In this document: positions 25,465 to 34,872 of the stretch, piece after piece
How the letters are laid out: each line of letters starts with the position of its first letter
Position numbering within the stretch: position 1 is the stretch's first letter
Assembly: GCA_964528825.1 (NCBI GenBank)
Contig: CAZGVB010000005.1
Coordinates: 12,356-76,355, forward strand
Source of the DNA: RGIG5612 sp964528825
GTDB lineage: Bacteria > Bacillota > Clostridia > Lachnospirales > Lachnospiraceae
DNA: 64,000 bases
Direction of reading: 5' to 3'
Notes under the pieces: generated by a model
The model's database searches: none
What the model was told of the DNA's origin: nothing
Seen by the model: the letters and a program-made list of their open reading frames with translations, nothing else
Made by a program: the position numbers and the translations under genes

Positions 25465-27426
25465 TCATTTGACGTTCTTTTTTTCGGCATTCGGCTTTGT
25501 CCATGACATATAATCACACTCAGGATATCCCTCACAGCTGTAATATGCCCTTCCCTTTTTTGTTCGCCTAACTATCAGATCCTTGCCGCATTTCGGGCAT
25601 TTCACTCCTGCCTTTATAAGCAGCGGCTTGGTATTTCTGCATTCCGGAAATCCCGGACAAGCCAGAAATTTGCCGTGCGGTCCGAATTTTATCACCATGT
25701 TCCTTCCGCATTTTTCGCATATTACATCTGTTTCTTCGTCTTTTACCTTAAACTTCCCGAGCTTTGCTTTGGCCTCCTTTACAGACTCTTCAAGACCCGG
25801 ATAGAAGTCTCTTATGATATCCTTCCAATACATATCTCCTTCTTCGACCTCGTCGAGTTTTTCTTCGATCTCTGCCGTAAATCCGGGATTTACTATTGAA
25901 GGAAAGGCTGTCATCATTATTTCATTTACAACTCTTCCAAGCTCTGTTGAAACAAGATTTTTCTTTTCCTTATTGACATAATGTCTCTCTAATATAACCG
26001 CTATAGTAGGTGAATATGTACTCGGACGTCCTATTCCCTGCTCCTCAAGTGCCCTAACAAGTGTTGCCTCTGTATAATGTGCAGGCGGCTGTGTAAAATG
26101 ATTGCTGCTGTTATATTCAACTGCCGATATCTTGCTGTCTTTTGTAAGATTGGCTACGGCCGCGTTCTTTTCGGGCTTTTCCTCATTTCCTGTATATATG
26201 CTCATATAGCCGTCAAATTTGAGCGATGAATCTGTCGCCTTGAAAATATATCCGCCATTTTCAAAATCAACACTTGTGACATCATATATCGCATTTGTCA
26301 TACGACTTGCGACAAATCTCTTCCATATGAGCTGATACAGCTTAAAGCTGTCCTTATCAAGACTCTCCTTGACCGATTCGGGTGTCCGGTTGATATCAGT
26401 CGGCCTGATAGCCTCGTGTGCGTCCTGAACATTATTCTTTTTCTTGTCCTTATTGATGACATGGCTTACATAATCTTTGCCATAGTGCTCGGCGATGAAT
26501 CCCTTTGCCTTGGCTATGGCCTCATCTGCAGTTCTTATGGAATCTGTACGAAGATATGTTATCAAGCCGTTTTCATAAAGAGATTGCGCAACGCTCATTG
26601 TCTTTTTTGTCGTGAAGTTAAGCAGTCTGTTCGCATCCTGCTGCATAGTGCTTGTTACAAAAGGATACGGCGCTTTTTTTATTCTTTCACTCTGTTTGAT
26701 CTCTTTTATGCGCATTTCCTTATCGGATAAAGCTTTCAGGATCTTGTCCGTTTTTTCTTTACTGTCCAAAGCGATCTTGCCATCTTTATCCCCGTAAAAT
26801 TTCGCAGGTATGGGTTTTCTGGAACCTTTCACTGTCACATCTGCCACTATCTCCCAATATTCCTCAGGATTAAAAGCCTCTATCTGCATGTCTCTGTCGC
26901 ATACCATTCTAAGCGCAACCGACTGTACTCTTCCCGCGCTGAGTCCCTTTTTCACCTTTTCCCACAATATTGGACTAATGCTGTATCCTACAAGCCGGTC
27001 CAGCACTCTTCTCGCTTGCTGTGCATCAACAAGCTTCATGTCAATATCACGCGGATTCTTTATCGATGCCGTGATCGCTTCTTTCGTTATCTCATTAAAA
27101 GTTATCCTTGCTTGTTTTTCAGGCTCAAGATTTAAAAGCTTTGCAAGATGCCAGCTTATTGCTTCACCCTCTCTATCCGGGTCAGTTGCCAGATAAACCT
27201 TATCTGCCTCTTTTGTCTTCTTCTTAAGTTCCGAAATCAGATCTCCTTTTCCTCTTATGGTAATATATTTCGGTTCATAATCATTTTCCGTATCAATCCC
27301 CATTGAGCTTTTAGGCAGATCCCGCACATGGCCCTTTGATGCCATAACGTCATATCCGCTTCCCAGATATTTTTTAATTGTCTTAACCTTTGCGGGTGAT
27401 TCCACGATCACTAACTTCTTTTTCAT
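25465..27426 (-). CDS. topA: DNA topoisomerase I
   Basis: A type IA topoisomerase that relaxes negative supercoils. The 653-residue protein starts with the Toprim domain (KKLVIVESPAKVKTIKKYL; YLATDPDREGEAISWHL near 82), followed by the gate domain with the catalytic tyrosine in GLITYLRTDS near 290. SAGRVQSVALRMVCDRD is present near 165. Two C-terminal zinc ribbons end the chain (CEKCGRNMVIKF...CPGFPEC and CPKCGKDLIVRR...CEGYPEC). The length is slightly below that of Bacillus TopA. dprA lies upstream on the same strand, the common Firmicute dprA-topA order, here split by a dispersed repeat. Confidence 0.96.
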   Translation of the reverse strand: MKKKLVIVESPAKVKTIKKYLGSGYDVMASKGHVRDLPKSSMGIDTENDYEPKYITIRGKGDLISELKKKTKEADKVYLATDPDREGEAISWHLAKLLNLEPEKQARITFNEITKEAITASIKNPRDIDMKLVDAQQARRVLDRLVGYSISPILWEKVKKGLSAGRVQSVALRMVCDRDMQIEAFNPEEYWEIVADVTVKGSRKPIPAKFYGDKDGKIALDSKEKTDKILKALSDKEMRIKEIKQSERIKKAPYPFVTSTMQQDANRLLNFTTKKTMSVAQSLYENGLITYLRTDSIRTADEAIAKAKGFIAEHYGKDYVSHVINKDKKKNNVQDAHEAIRPTDINRTPESVKESLDKDSFKLYQLIWKRFVASRMTNAIYDVTSVDFENGGYIFKATDSSLKFDGYMSIYTGNEEKPEKNAAVANLTKDSKISAVEYNSSNHFTQPPAHYTEATLVRALEEQGIGRPSTYSPTIAVILERHYVNKEKKNLVSTELGRVVNEIMMTAFPSIVNPGFTAEIEEKLDEVEEGDMYWKDIIRDFYPGLEESVKEAKAKLGKFKVKDEETDVICEKCGRNMVIKFGPHGKFLACPGFPECRNTKPLLIKAGVKCPKCGKDLIVRRTKKGRAYYSCEGYPECDYMSWTKPNAEKKNVK

Positions 27427-27549
27427 AAATCAGTACTCTCTCAAAACATTACGAAATTAAAGCTGCAAGGTACATACGCAGCTTCCGTATGAAGAAATAC
27501 CATTATATGACATATAATGTCAATATTTTTATGCTTTATTTTTAAAAAT

Positions 27550-27640
27550 CGTCACTGCAGGGCAATCGCCTGCAAATCTTTCATCCGGACAATTTTCAGT
27601 GCTGCGCGTGTGATAAGGCAGCAAAGACAAGCTGCGTTTT
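27550..27640 (-). repeat. dispersed ~95-bp intergenic repeat, copy 2
   Basis: It matches copy 1 through GTCACTGCAGGGCAATC, CAAATCTTTCATCCGGAC and AATTTTCAGTGCTGCGCGTG; the far end diverges. TGCAGG/CCTGCA forms a 6-bp hairpin. It is located between dprA (stop at 27734) and topA. The 90 bp between the element and dprA is unusually GC-rich for an intergenic stretch and holds no gene I can support. Confidence 0.75.
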
Positions 27641-27733
27641 CTGCTCCTCGCACACGGCTTATTTGTTCCGGCTCCTGCTTTTCTCGCCCTGCTGTTTCAT
27701 CCAGTGCCGAAGTCACTGCCGGTATGTTCGTCC

Positions 27734-28903
27734 TTAAGACTTCATATAATATCCACCCGATATATGAACAACCATTCCCTCAAGCTCAAGCTGTGTAAGT
27801 CCCTCTATTATTTTCTCAACCTTAAGTCCCGTCTTTTCTGCGATCATGCTTACATTTAAAGGTTCGTATTCGAGCTTATCGTAAATTTCCGAATACTCTT
27901 TCTTTATATACGTATGCATTTTCATAAGAGTGCCGGTATGCTTATTCGAAGTCTGTTTGATCTTTGCATTTTCATTATCCTGTGAGCATTCATTCTCATC
28001 GGGTAAATCTTCATCATAAAGGTGGTACATTACCGTGATATGCTCTGTAAATTCATTTATATCGTATATCATTCCGGCTCCGTCTGCGATAAGACTGTTG
28101 CATCCGACACTCATAGCATCATAGATCCTTCCCGGAAGTGCATAGACGTCCTTTCCTATATCAAGCATATGAGATGCAGTTGTAAGTGAACCGCTCCTTT
28201 GAGCAGCCTCGATGACTGTAAGTACATCGGAAAATGCCGCTATTAATCTGTTTCTGTGCGGAAACTGCCACGCGATCGGTGGCGTTCCCATAGGATACTC
28301 GGATATTATTCCGCCGCCGCTTTCGATAATGTCATAATATAGTCCTATATTTTCTTTTGGATATATGACATCTATTCCGCTGCCCAATATAGCAAATGAT
28401 ATACCGTTCGCCCTAAGTGCACCTCTGGACGCTGCCGAATCTATACCTACCGCAAGCCCGCTAATGATCTGTACATCCCTTTGCGCAAGTCTGAAGGCTA
28501 TTTTTTCTGCACAATCTCTTCCGTATCCGGTACAGCTTCTTGCGCCGACTATTCCTACAGACATCAAATCTTCAGAGGGCAGGTTGCCAAGTACATAGAG
28601 TGAATATGGCATATCTTCAAGGCATCTGAGTCTTTCCGGATAAAGATCACTATCAGGATATATAAATTTAATATTCTTCTCACGTATTTTAGCCAGCCCG
28701 GCTCTTGTCTCCTTTTCACCTTTCGAGCTTAGGATCGCAATTATCTTGTTTTTGTTCAGGATTCCCGCCTGCGCAAGTGTCTTTGCATTTGCTGCATATA
28801 TCTCCTTAGGATCTTTGAAATGATACAGCAGTTTTTTTATATCATGCTGATATATCCCTTTGATATTGCAAAGCCAAAACCAATACTCTTCATTAGTCAT
28901 CAT
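27734..28903 (-). CDS. dprA: DNA processing protein DprA (Smf)
   Basis: DprA binds incoming single-stranded DNA and loads RecA in transformation. The 389-residue product has an N-terminal helical domain, the Rossmann-like core (about 75-295: SVGIVGARSCTGYGRDCA; IISGLAVGIDSAASRGAL; ILGSGIDVIYPKEN; FPHRNRLIAAFSDVLTVIEAAQRSGSL) and a C-terminal winged-helix domain (about 335-389). The ATG at 28903 follows GGGAGAGG. It lies 54 bp behind comM, so recombination and uptake genes are clustered here. Confidence 0.95.
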   Translation of the reverse strand: MMTNEEYWFWLCNIKGIYQHDIKKLLYHFKDPKEIYAANAKTLAQAGILNKNKIIAILSSKGEKETRAGLAKIREKNIKFIYPDSDLYPERLRCLEDMPYSLYVLGNLPSEDLMSVGIVGARSCTGYGRDCAEKIAFRLAQRDVQIISGLAVGIDSAASRGALRANGISFAILGSGIDVIYPKENIGLYYDIIESGGGIISEYPMGTPPIAWQFPHRNRLIAAFSDVLTVIEAAQRSGSLTTASHMLDIGKDVYALPGRIYDAMSVGCNSLIADGAGMIYDINEFTEHITVMYHLYDEDLPDENECSQDNENAKIKQTSNKHTGTLMKMHTYIKKEYSEIYDKLEYEPLNVSMIAEKTGLKVEKIIEGLTQLELEGMVVHISGGYYMKS

Positions 28904-28957
28904 GATTCCTCTCCCTTTTCAGATTCTCTCTTATTTTTCTCTTAAAATAAATGTTTA

Positions 28958-30481
28958 TCACATGTTAAGGAAATTATTCCTATAGCTGATCGCCTCAAGA
29001 ACATGCTCTTTTGTAATATCTCCCATACCGCAGGTGTCTGCTATTGTTCTTGAAACCTTAAGGATCTTGTACCATCCTCTGGCGGTCATATTATATTTTT
29101 CATATGCTTTTTTTAATATCTCAAGGGCATCTCCCTTTAGCTTGCAAAAAAGATCTGCCTGTTTTTTATTCATTTGAGAATTAAAAAATATACCACAATC
29201 TTTAAAGCGCTCCCTTTGCATGGCTCTTGCCGTCTCGGTCTTTTGACGCATTTGTGCCGAGCTCATCCCAGCAGATGTATTTTGCAATGAATCACTATCC
29301 ACCTTATCTATGCCAACACATATATCTATACGATCAAGTATAGGACCTTTTAATTTTGCCAGATATCTTGCGACCTCGATCTCATTGCATTTGCAATATC
29401 TGCGATCCGGATAATACCCGCATTTACATGGATTCGTAGCTGCAACCAACATAAAGTCACATGGAAATACGGCTCTTGCACCTGCACGGGTTATCACTAT
29501 CTTTTTTTCTTCAAGCGGTACCCTGAGTTTGTCTATTGTATTTTTTTTAAACTCAGCAAGCTCATCCAAAAAAAGAACACCCTTATGAGCAAGAGTGATC
29601 TCGCCCGGTCTCGGATTAGACATTCCTCCGAGAAGAGCCGTATCGGTAATACTTTGATGAGGTGCTCTGAAGGGTCTTGTAAGTATCGGTGCATCATCTT
29701 GCAGCAATCCGGCTATACTGTATATCTTTGAGATTTCGAGGCATTCTGATTCACTCATATGGTCAAAAATGGATGGTATTCGCTGTGCCATCATGCTTTT
29801 CCCCGCACCCGGCGGCCCTATATAAAGCAGATTATGAAAGCCGCTGACAGCAGTAAGAGTCGCCTTTTTTGCATTTTCCTGTCCTACTACATCGCTGTAA
29901 TCAAGATCGCAAGCTGATTCTGCTTTTTTTATTGATAGATTCAGGTCCAAATGTTCTACATCCTTTACGATATTTTTATTGAGCTCCCCGACCAGATCCT
30001 TAAGATTGCTTGCGCCGTGTACAATGATATCGTTTACTGCACCTCCTTCTATAACATTGCCCTGCGGGACAACTATCCTCTCAAAGCCGCATGATCTGGC
30101 AAATGCAGCTATCGGAAGTACGCCCCTGATCTTATTAACTGTTCCGTCAAGACTAAGCTCTCCCACAAATAATGTATTGTTTAGAACATCTGTCCTTACA
30201 CTGCCGCACGCGGCAAGTACCGCAAGTGCAATGGGAAGATCAAGGCCCGAGCCTTGTTTTCTTAAATATGCCGGTGAAAGGTTGATGGTTATCTTCCGTG
30301 ATGGAAAATCAAAACCCGAATTTATCACAGCCCTCTCGACACGCTCCTTTGCCTCTCTCACCTCAGATGACGGCAGTCCTACCATATAAAATCCGGGAAG
30401 TCCGCCCGAAACATCGGCTTCAACGCATATCTTAAATGCGTCCACACCGCAAAGGTCTGCACTGTAAACTTTGCAGATCAT
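28958..30481 (-). CDS. comM: AAA+ Mg-chelatase-like helicase ComM/YifB
   Basis: An AAA+ ATPase of the YifB/ComM family; ComM promotes branch migration during integration of transforming DNA. The protein has 507 residues. An N-terminal Lon-like (ChlI) domain opens with VEADVSGGLPGFYMVGLP. The AAA module shows Walker A GPPGAGKSMMAQ near 215 and Walker B GVLFLDELAEF near 297, and a C-terminal helical domain contains MTARGWYKILKVSRTIAD. The start is the ATG at 30481, because AGGAGG is 6 nt before it and directly adjoins the earlier in-frame ATG at 30487. It was once labelled magnesium chelatase, which this context does not support. Confidence 0.94.
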   Translation of the reverse strand: MICKVYSADLCGVDAFKICVEADVSGGLPGFYMVGLPSSEVREAKERVERAVINSGFDFPSRKITINLSPAYLRKQGSGLDLPIALAVLAACGSVRTDVLNNTLFVGELSLDGTVNKIRGVLPIAAFARSCGFERIVVPQGNVIEGGAVNDIIVHGASNLKDLVGELNKNIVKDVEHLDLNLSIKKAESACDLDYSDVVGQENAKKATLTAVSGFHNLLYIGPPGAGKSMMAQRIPSIFDHMSESECLEISKIYSIAGLLQDDAPILTRPFRAPHQSITDTALLGGMSNPRPGEITLAHKGVLFLDELAEFKKNTIDKLRVPLEEKKIVITRAGARAVFPCDFMLVAATNPCKCGYYPDRRYCKCNEIEVARYLAKLKGPILDRIDICVGIDKVDSDSLQNTSAGMSSAQMRQKTETARAMQRERFKDCGIFFNSQMNKKQADLFCKLKGDALEILKKAYEKYNMTARGWYKILKVSRTIADTCGMGDITKEHVLEAISYRNNFLNM

Positions 30482-30631
30482 ATACATCCTCCTATTTTGA
30501 AAAATCAGAACATTGATGAAATATCAGATTGCCGATACGAAAGAACGACAAGTAAAATCATTACAGATTGTGAAATTCTTTGGATAGTACAGAACAGAAA
30601 TGTTCTTAATATGAAAAAATACTGTGCATCA

Positions 30632-30679
30632 GAATGCACAAAAATACAAATAATTACAGCTGTGATATTAACACAGCTG
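30632..30679 (-). terminator. two tandem terminator hairpins after folD
   Basis: Minus-strand hairpin one has 8-bp perfect arms (30672-30679 and 30657-30664) around 7 nt. Hairpin two has 7-bp perfect arms (30644-30650 and 30633-30639) around 4 nt, followed by GTATTTTTT. They separate folD from comM. Confidence 0.7.
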
Positions 30680-30716
30680 CATTAACAGAGTCAACATTTA
30701 TGGTGAATTTTTCTTA

Positions 30717-31571
30717 TTAACTTGGATTATTCTTAAGCATGGCCGCACGTGCAACATGGCTTGCCAGAATAGTATTTGTGACAGAACCTACACCTCCGGG
30801 GACTGTTGTTATCATATCCACTAAAGGCTCCACCTCATCAAATACGAAGTCACCGGTCAATTTGCCGTTTACGAAATTGATGCCTACATCTATCGCAATA
30901 CATCCGTCGGAAACATTTCTTACAATATCTCCGTCTATGATACCTGCCACACCGCAAGCACTTATGACAATATCGGCTCCTTTGCATCTGTCTGCTATAT
31001 CTTTGGTCTTTGAATGGCAGAATGTAACCGTTGCATCTCTCGATATAAGCATAAGTCCGAGCGGACTTCCGACTGTGCGTGATCTGCCGATCACTACTGC
31101 ATTTGCGCCTTTTATTTCCTTACCCGAAAACTCAATAATCTTTATAACGGCCTCTGCTGTGCACGGAAAATATACATCTCCGTCTGCGGAAAGCAATTTT
31201 TCTCTGTTTGCGGGCGATATACAATCCATATCCTTTTTCGGATCTATCGCTCTGTCTATGATCCGTTCATCCAAGCCGGCCGGCAGCGGCTTAAATACCA
31301 ATATCCCGTCGATATCGGGATCGTCATTAACCTTTTTAAATTCAGTCAGCAGGTCATTCATGCAGATATCTTCCGGAAAAGCAAATGTGCTTACTCGTAT
31401 GCCTACCTTATCGCATGTCTTTCTAAGTCCGTTTTCATATGCCAGATCACTGCCCTTTTCTCCTACTCTTATGAGCGCAAGATGAGGTACAATTTGAGCA
31501 TTTTTCAATTTATCACAGAGATTTCTTCTGATCATCTGAGCTGTTTCGATGCCGCTTATTATTTTTGCCAT
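30717..31571 (-). CDS. folD: bifunctional methylenetetrahydrofolate dehydrogenase/cyclohydrolase FolD
   Basis: FolD interconverts 5,10-methylene-THF, methenyl-THF and 10-formyl-THF. The 284-residue length is standard. Visible are LRVGEKGSDLAYENGLRKTCDKVGI-type sequence near 33-57 (substrate and catalytic Lys region), GILVFKPLPAGLDE near 83, DCISPANREKL, and the NADP-binding VVIGRSRTVGSPLGLML near 160. The C-terminus PGGVGSVTNTIL is conserved. It stands alone between two terminators and a divergent gene. It supplies one-carbon units that the methionine genes at 46-51 kb would use. Confidence 0.95.
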   Translation of the reverse strand: MAKIISGIETAQMIRRNLCDKLKNAQIVPHLALIRVGEKGSDLAYENGLRKTCDKVGIRVSTFAFPEDICMNDLLTEFKKVNDDPDIDGILVFKPLPAGLDERIIDRAIDPKKDMDCISPANREKLLSADGDVYFPCTAEAVIKIIEFSGKEIKGANAVVIGRSRTVGSPLGLMLISRDATVTFCHSKTKDIADRCKGADIVISACGVAGIIDGDIVRNVSDGCIAIDVGINFVNGKLTGDFVFDEVEPLVDMITTVPGGVGSVTNTILASHVARAAMLKNNPS

Positions 31572-31732
31572 TTTTACTACTTATCCCTTATTCTATCATT
31601 CTTATACAATATTCAGATCCGCAAGAGATCAGCCGCATAACAGACTTTTGATAGGCAGCCGTATATCTGTTATCGGGCGTCTGATGCCAAGTCAAATCTT
31701 CATTTCTTAACACTTTATTCATTTTCTCAAGG

Positions 31733-31761
31733 TTTACTTTTACAATTCAATAAGGTATCAT
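31733..31761 (+). promoter_or_regulatory. candidate promoter for the phosphodiester glycosidase gene, in a 339-bp divergent intergenic region
   Basis: The region 31572-31910 between folD and the plus-strand gene has no credible ORF. TTTACT and TATCAT are separated by 17 nt, pointing right and leaving a leader of about 140 nt. No riboswitch consensus was recognised; in particular I see no THF-riboswitch sequence on the folD side. Confidence 0.35.
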
Positions 31762-31910
31762 AATCTAACTGTAAATGCATCAGATTTTTATCTTTTCGTT
31801 CGTAAAACCTTGCGAAAATGAGCTCATATGACAATCTGTGAACGTAATCATATGGATTTTCGGAAGATTCGTTGTTTCAAGAAGATTTTTGAGATTCAGA
31901 AGGAGATTTT

Positions 31911-32954
31911 ATGAAAAAAAGCAAGATCATAGGCGCTATACTCGCAGGAGTGGGTATAACGATAGCCGCTTTATTGGTATTGATCATTGTTGCGGTCTTT
32001 CTGCTGGAGAGAGGCCCGTCTCAATCCGCAAAAGTCATATTTGTAAATTCCGTCAAAGAAACAAGTGCTATGGGATGGCTTGCCAATCTCTTCCTTTCCG
32101 ATGAAGAGGTGCAGCAGATAGTTGAATCATCTCAAATGAAGACTCTTGATGAAGGTCAGGAAACAGATACTAACCTTATCAACATTGATGAAGAAACCGT
32201 AACAGAAGATATCGAGGTGATAGATGTACAAGGCAGCACCTATAAGGGAAAGCTTATGATCATTCATGACCCTTCAAAGGTCTTCTGCGGCACTATCGGT
32301 GAGTTCGGCAACTTTGAGGGCATGGAAGTCCAGGACATGGTCAATAGGTACAATTCTCTTGGATATAACGTAGTAGGTGGAATCAACGGCGGTGACTTCG
32401 TTGATAACGGAACAAACGCTGCTGCTACCGGACAACCGCTGGGATTGGTCATATCAGAAGGTGAAATAGTTTATTCGCAATATGGCAACGATTATGCTTA
32501 TGAACAGTTATGCGGCTTTACCGAAGACAATAAGTTTGTTCTCATGCAGGATATAACGGCTAATGAGGCGATTGAAAAAGGCATTCGCGATGCATTATAT
32601 TGCGTCCATAATACGGGACCGTTCCTGATCATCAATAATGAGGTCTTGGTAAATGCTGTCCCAAATACAAGCACATATGGCGGCGGAAAAAATCCGCGCT
32701 CTGCCATAGGGCAGCGTGAAGATGGCGCCGTTCTTTTGTTGGTTGTAGATGGAAGACAGGGCAACTCTTTAGGAGCATCATTTAAAGATCTTGCTTATGC
32801 TATGCAGGAATATGGCGCTGTAAACGCTGCGGCAATGGATGGCGGAACATCTACCCAGATGGTCTATGAGGGTGAAGTCCTTAATCACCCATACTCACCC
32901 ACCGGCCCCCGTAAATGTCCTACCTCATGGCTGGTACTTGATCCGGAATCATGA
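31911..32954 (+). CDS. membrane-anchored phosphodiester glycosidase (NAGPA-like) domain protein
   Basis: A 347-residue protein with one N-terminal transmembrane helix (about 7-32) and an outer domain of the phosphodiester glycosidase family (PF09992). Conserved segments are VVGGINGGDFVDNG near 155, ATGQPLGLVISEGEI, NPRSAIGQREDGAVLLLVVDGR near 265 and NAAAMDGGTSTQMVYEG near 307. Bacterial members are thought to cleave sugar-phosphate diester bonds and often act on cell-wall glycans, but the substrate here is unknown. The ATG has AGGAG upstream. It is the first of two plus-strand envelope genes set against the direction of the neighbourhood. Confidence 0.88.
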   Translation: MKKSKIIGAILAGVGITIAALLVLIIVAVFLLERGPSQSAKVIFVNSVKETSAMGWLANLFLSDEEVQQIVESSQMKTLDEGQETDTNLINIDEETVTEDIEVIDVQGSTYKGKLMIIHDPSKVFCGTIGEFGNFEGMEVQDMVNRYNSLGYNVVGGINGGDFVDNGTNAAATGQPLGLVISEGEIVYSQYGNDYAYEQLCGFTEDNKFVLMQDITANEAIEKGIRDALYCVHNTGPFLIINNEVLVNAVPNTSTYGGGKNPRSAIGQREDGAVLLLVVDGRQGNSLGASFKDLAYAMQEYGAVNAAAMDGGTSTQMVYEGEVLNHPYSPTGPRKCPTSWLVLDPES

Positions 32955-32983
32955 TATGAGCACCGTCTCATAATATTTTCACG

Positions 32984-33036
32984 TTGCCGTTCATAACCAC
33001 GGCAATGATCTTGATCGCTGCATTGCAGCGATCAAG
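32984..33036 (+). terminator. two adjacent hairpins between the plus-strand envelope genes
   Basis: TTGCCGT/ACGGCAA (32984-33005, 8-nt loop) is followed by a perfect 12-bp stem (33010-33021 with 33025-33036, 3-nt loop). Only a weak T-rich tract follows, so partial termination or message processing is more likely than a full stop. Confidence 0.5.
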
Positions 33037-33065
33037 CATATTTGTAAGCTCAAATAGGGAAAGTA

Positions 33066-34700
33066 ATGGAAAAAGATAACTTTAATTCACGAATTCATAA
33101 TATGAATGATATGGTAGACGCTGACAATCAATCGGAATACGAGGGCTCATCTGTAAGATCAAGCTATACCTCGTCTGATCGGTCTTACAGCAGACAGTCT
33201 GTATCATCAGAAAGACCGAGAGCACAAAGGGTTGCACCAAGTGCCAGAACAGGATCCTCAAGAATACATTCCGTTGATATGACATCTGTACAGACTTCCT
33301 ACGCCAGAAGAAGCATATCGGACGACAAAACAATATCTCAAAGCAGACGTCAGGCGGGATCAGCTCTCTCTAATAAGAACGTTTCATCAAGAAATACCGA
33401 AACAGGATATACGCAAAGAAAAAAACGATCATCTGTACCTGACAGAAATAGTAACGATAGACTCTCATCCGCTCAAAATAGACGCAGGACATCCGGACAG
33501 CATTCAGGATCAGACGGATCTTCACATGGAAACAAGAGTTATTCTTCCATACTTGAGAATAGAAAAAAGAGTCCGTCTCAAGGTTCAAATGCAAGAAAAA
33601 AAACGACCAATAAGAAAAAAGGCAGCATAAAGAAATTTGTTATTACATATAGTGCCGCAATGCTTTTGATCATCATAGTAGCTTCAATCGTTTTTACGGT
33701 CTTTTTGTCAAGATATGAGAGTGTACAGCCTGCTAATGAGGCTGCAAAGGTGGTTGAGTATTTTTCTTCTTCTGACTCTTTAAGGAGCTTTTTAACCGAA
33801 AATGACTCCATACTAAATCAAGATACCGCAGATCTCAACTATGATGATGAATTTATCGAAAAGGTAAACGGCAAAGAGATAGCATATTTTGAAAATGTTG
33901 AAAAAACATCGGCCGATAATATTTATTATAATATCAAAGCAGACAACAGCACTGTTGCCACTATCGGTCTGTCAAAATCCGATCCTGGTGCATTTGGTCT
34001 GTCAAGCTGGTACATTTCATCTATTGATACGACTCCTGCATTTGAAGATGCTAAAACTTATACTATACTTGTTCCGGACGGCTCAACCGTAACAGTAAAC
34101 GGGAAGACATTGTCCGATTCTTTGATCACGGCTACAGGCATCCCGGAGGTGCTTAAATACTCCTCAGAATTTATGACTGATGTGCCGGAATATACCACAT
34201 ATACCGTAAAAGTTCTTTCAGACAATATTGAGGTATCGGGTCAGGATTCAGATGGGACAGAGCTTACATTCTCGTCTAACGAGACATCCTTTGTTGCGGG
34301 AGGAAAGGCCAACGACGAATTTATATCGCAGGTAAGTACATTGGTTGAAACCGCTCTTAGAGAATATGCTCTCTACTTCATATATCAGGCATTTAACCTC
34401 AGCGATTATATCCACAGCGGATGCGATACCTATGCTTATATATTCGGAAGTGACGAATACGATCCTATCAATCCGTGGCTGTATAATTTTGAATATATTG
34501 ATACATATGACTTTACCGAATTTGAGGCAAAAAATTATGTTATCTATTCAGATGATTGCTTTTCGGTCGATGTTAAATACAATCTTGTCGTATCATTCAC
34601 ACGGTCAGACATGGATGACGATATACAGACACTTGACGTAACATGGATCTTTGTTCGCGACGGTGATTCATGGTCCATAGTAGATTCGATATCCAACTGA
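33066..34700 (+). CDS. membrane protein with long Ser/Arg-rich cytoplasmic region and outer domain, function unknown
   Basis: A 544-residue protein not assigned to a family. Residues 1-189 are low complexity, rich in Ser, Arg, Asn and Gln, and probably disordered. A transmembrane helix spans about 190-214. The outer part (215-544) contains a segment reading VPDGSTVTVNGKTLS near 340, reminiscent of beta domains of TcaA-type envelope proteins, and a C-terminal region with alternating aromatic strands (LNVVSF-like LVVSFTRSD, WIFVRDGDSWSIVD) that resembles NTF2-like folds. It follows the phosphodiester glycosidase by 111 bp and ends at a strong terminator. An envelope-stress or wall-binding role is speculation. 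Confidence 0.8.
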   Translation: MEKDNFNSRIHNMNDMVDADNQSEYEGSSVRSSYTSSDRSYSRQSVSSERPRAQRVAPSARTGSSRIHSVDMTSVQTSYARRSISDDKTISQSRRQAGSALSNKNVSSRNTETGYTQRKKRSSVPDRNSNDRLSSAQNRRRTSGQHSGSDGSSHGNKSYSSILENRKKSPSQGSNARKKTTNKKKGSIKKFVITYSAAMLLIIIVASIVFTVFLSRYESVQPANEAAKVVEYFSSSDSLRSFLTENDSILNQDTADLNYDDEFIEKVNGKEIAYFENVEKTSADNIYYNIKADNSTVATIGLSKSDPGAFGLSSWYISSIDTTPAFEDAKTYTILVPDGSTVTVNGKTLSDSLITATGIPEVLKYSSEFMTDVPEYTTYTVKVLSDNIEVSGQDSDGTELTFSSNETSFVAGGKANDEFISQVSTLVETALREYALYFIYQAFNLSDYIHSGCDTYAYIFGSDEYDPINPWLYNFEYIDTYDFTEFEAKNYVIYSDDCFSVDVKYNLVVSFTRSDMDDDIQTLDVTWIFVRDGDSWSIVDSISN

Positions 34701-34789
34701 TCTCTTGCACCGCTTTTATGTGATACACCGGAATGTTTTGAGTAGATATTTCTGTGATAATAAAAGCCCTCTTTATCAGAAGATTGATA

Positions 34790-34830
34790 AATACCCTCCA
34801 TACCGGACAACCGGTAAGGAGGGTATTTTT
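34790..34830 (+). terminator. strong bidirectional terminator between convergent genes
   Basis: Arms AATACCCTCC and GGAGGGTATT enclose a second perfect stem, TACCGG/CCGGTA, around ACAA, followed by TTTTT. It separates the plus-strand envelope genes from the convergent DAHP synthase gene. Confidence 0.88.
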
Positions 34831-34872
34831 ATGTGACATGATCATGAATATAAAGGAAAATGGTTTTGTTAT

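Noticed and set aside
30739..31485. 248-codon plus-strand open frame opposite folD
   Set aside because: It lies wholly within folD, whose motifs are intact; no independent evidence of coding.
31572..31910. THF riboswitch upstream of folD
   Set aside because: The conserved riboswitch sequence blocks are absent on the minus strand in this interval.
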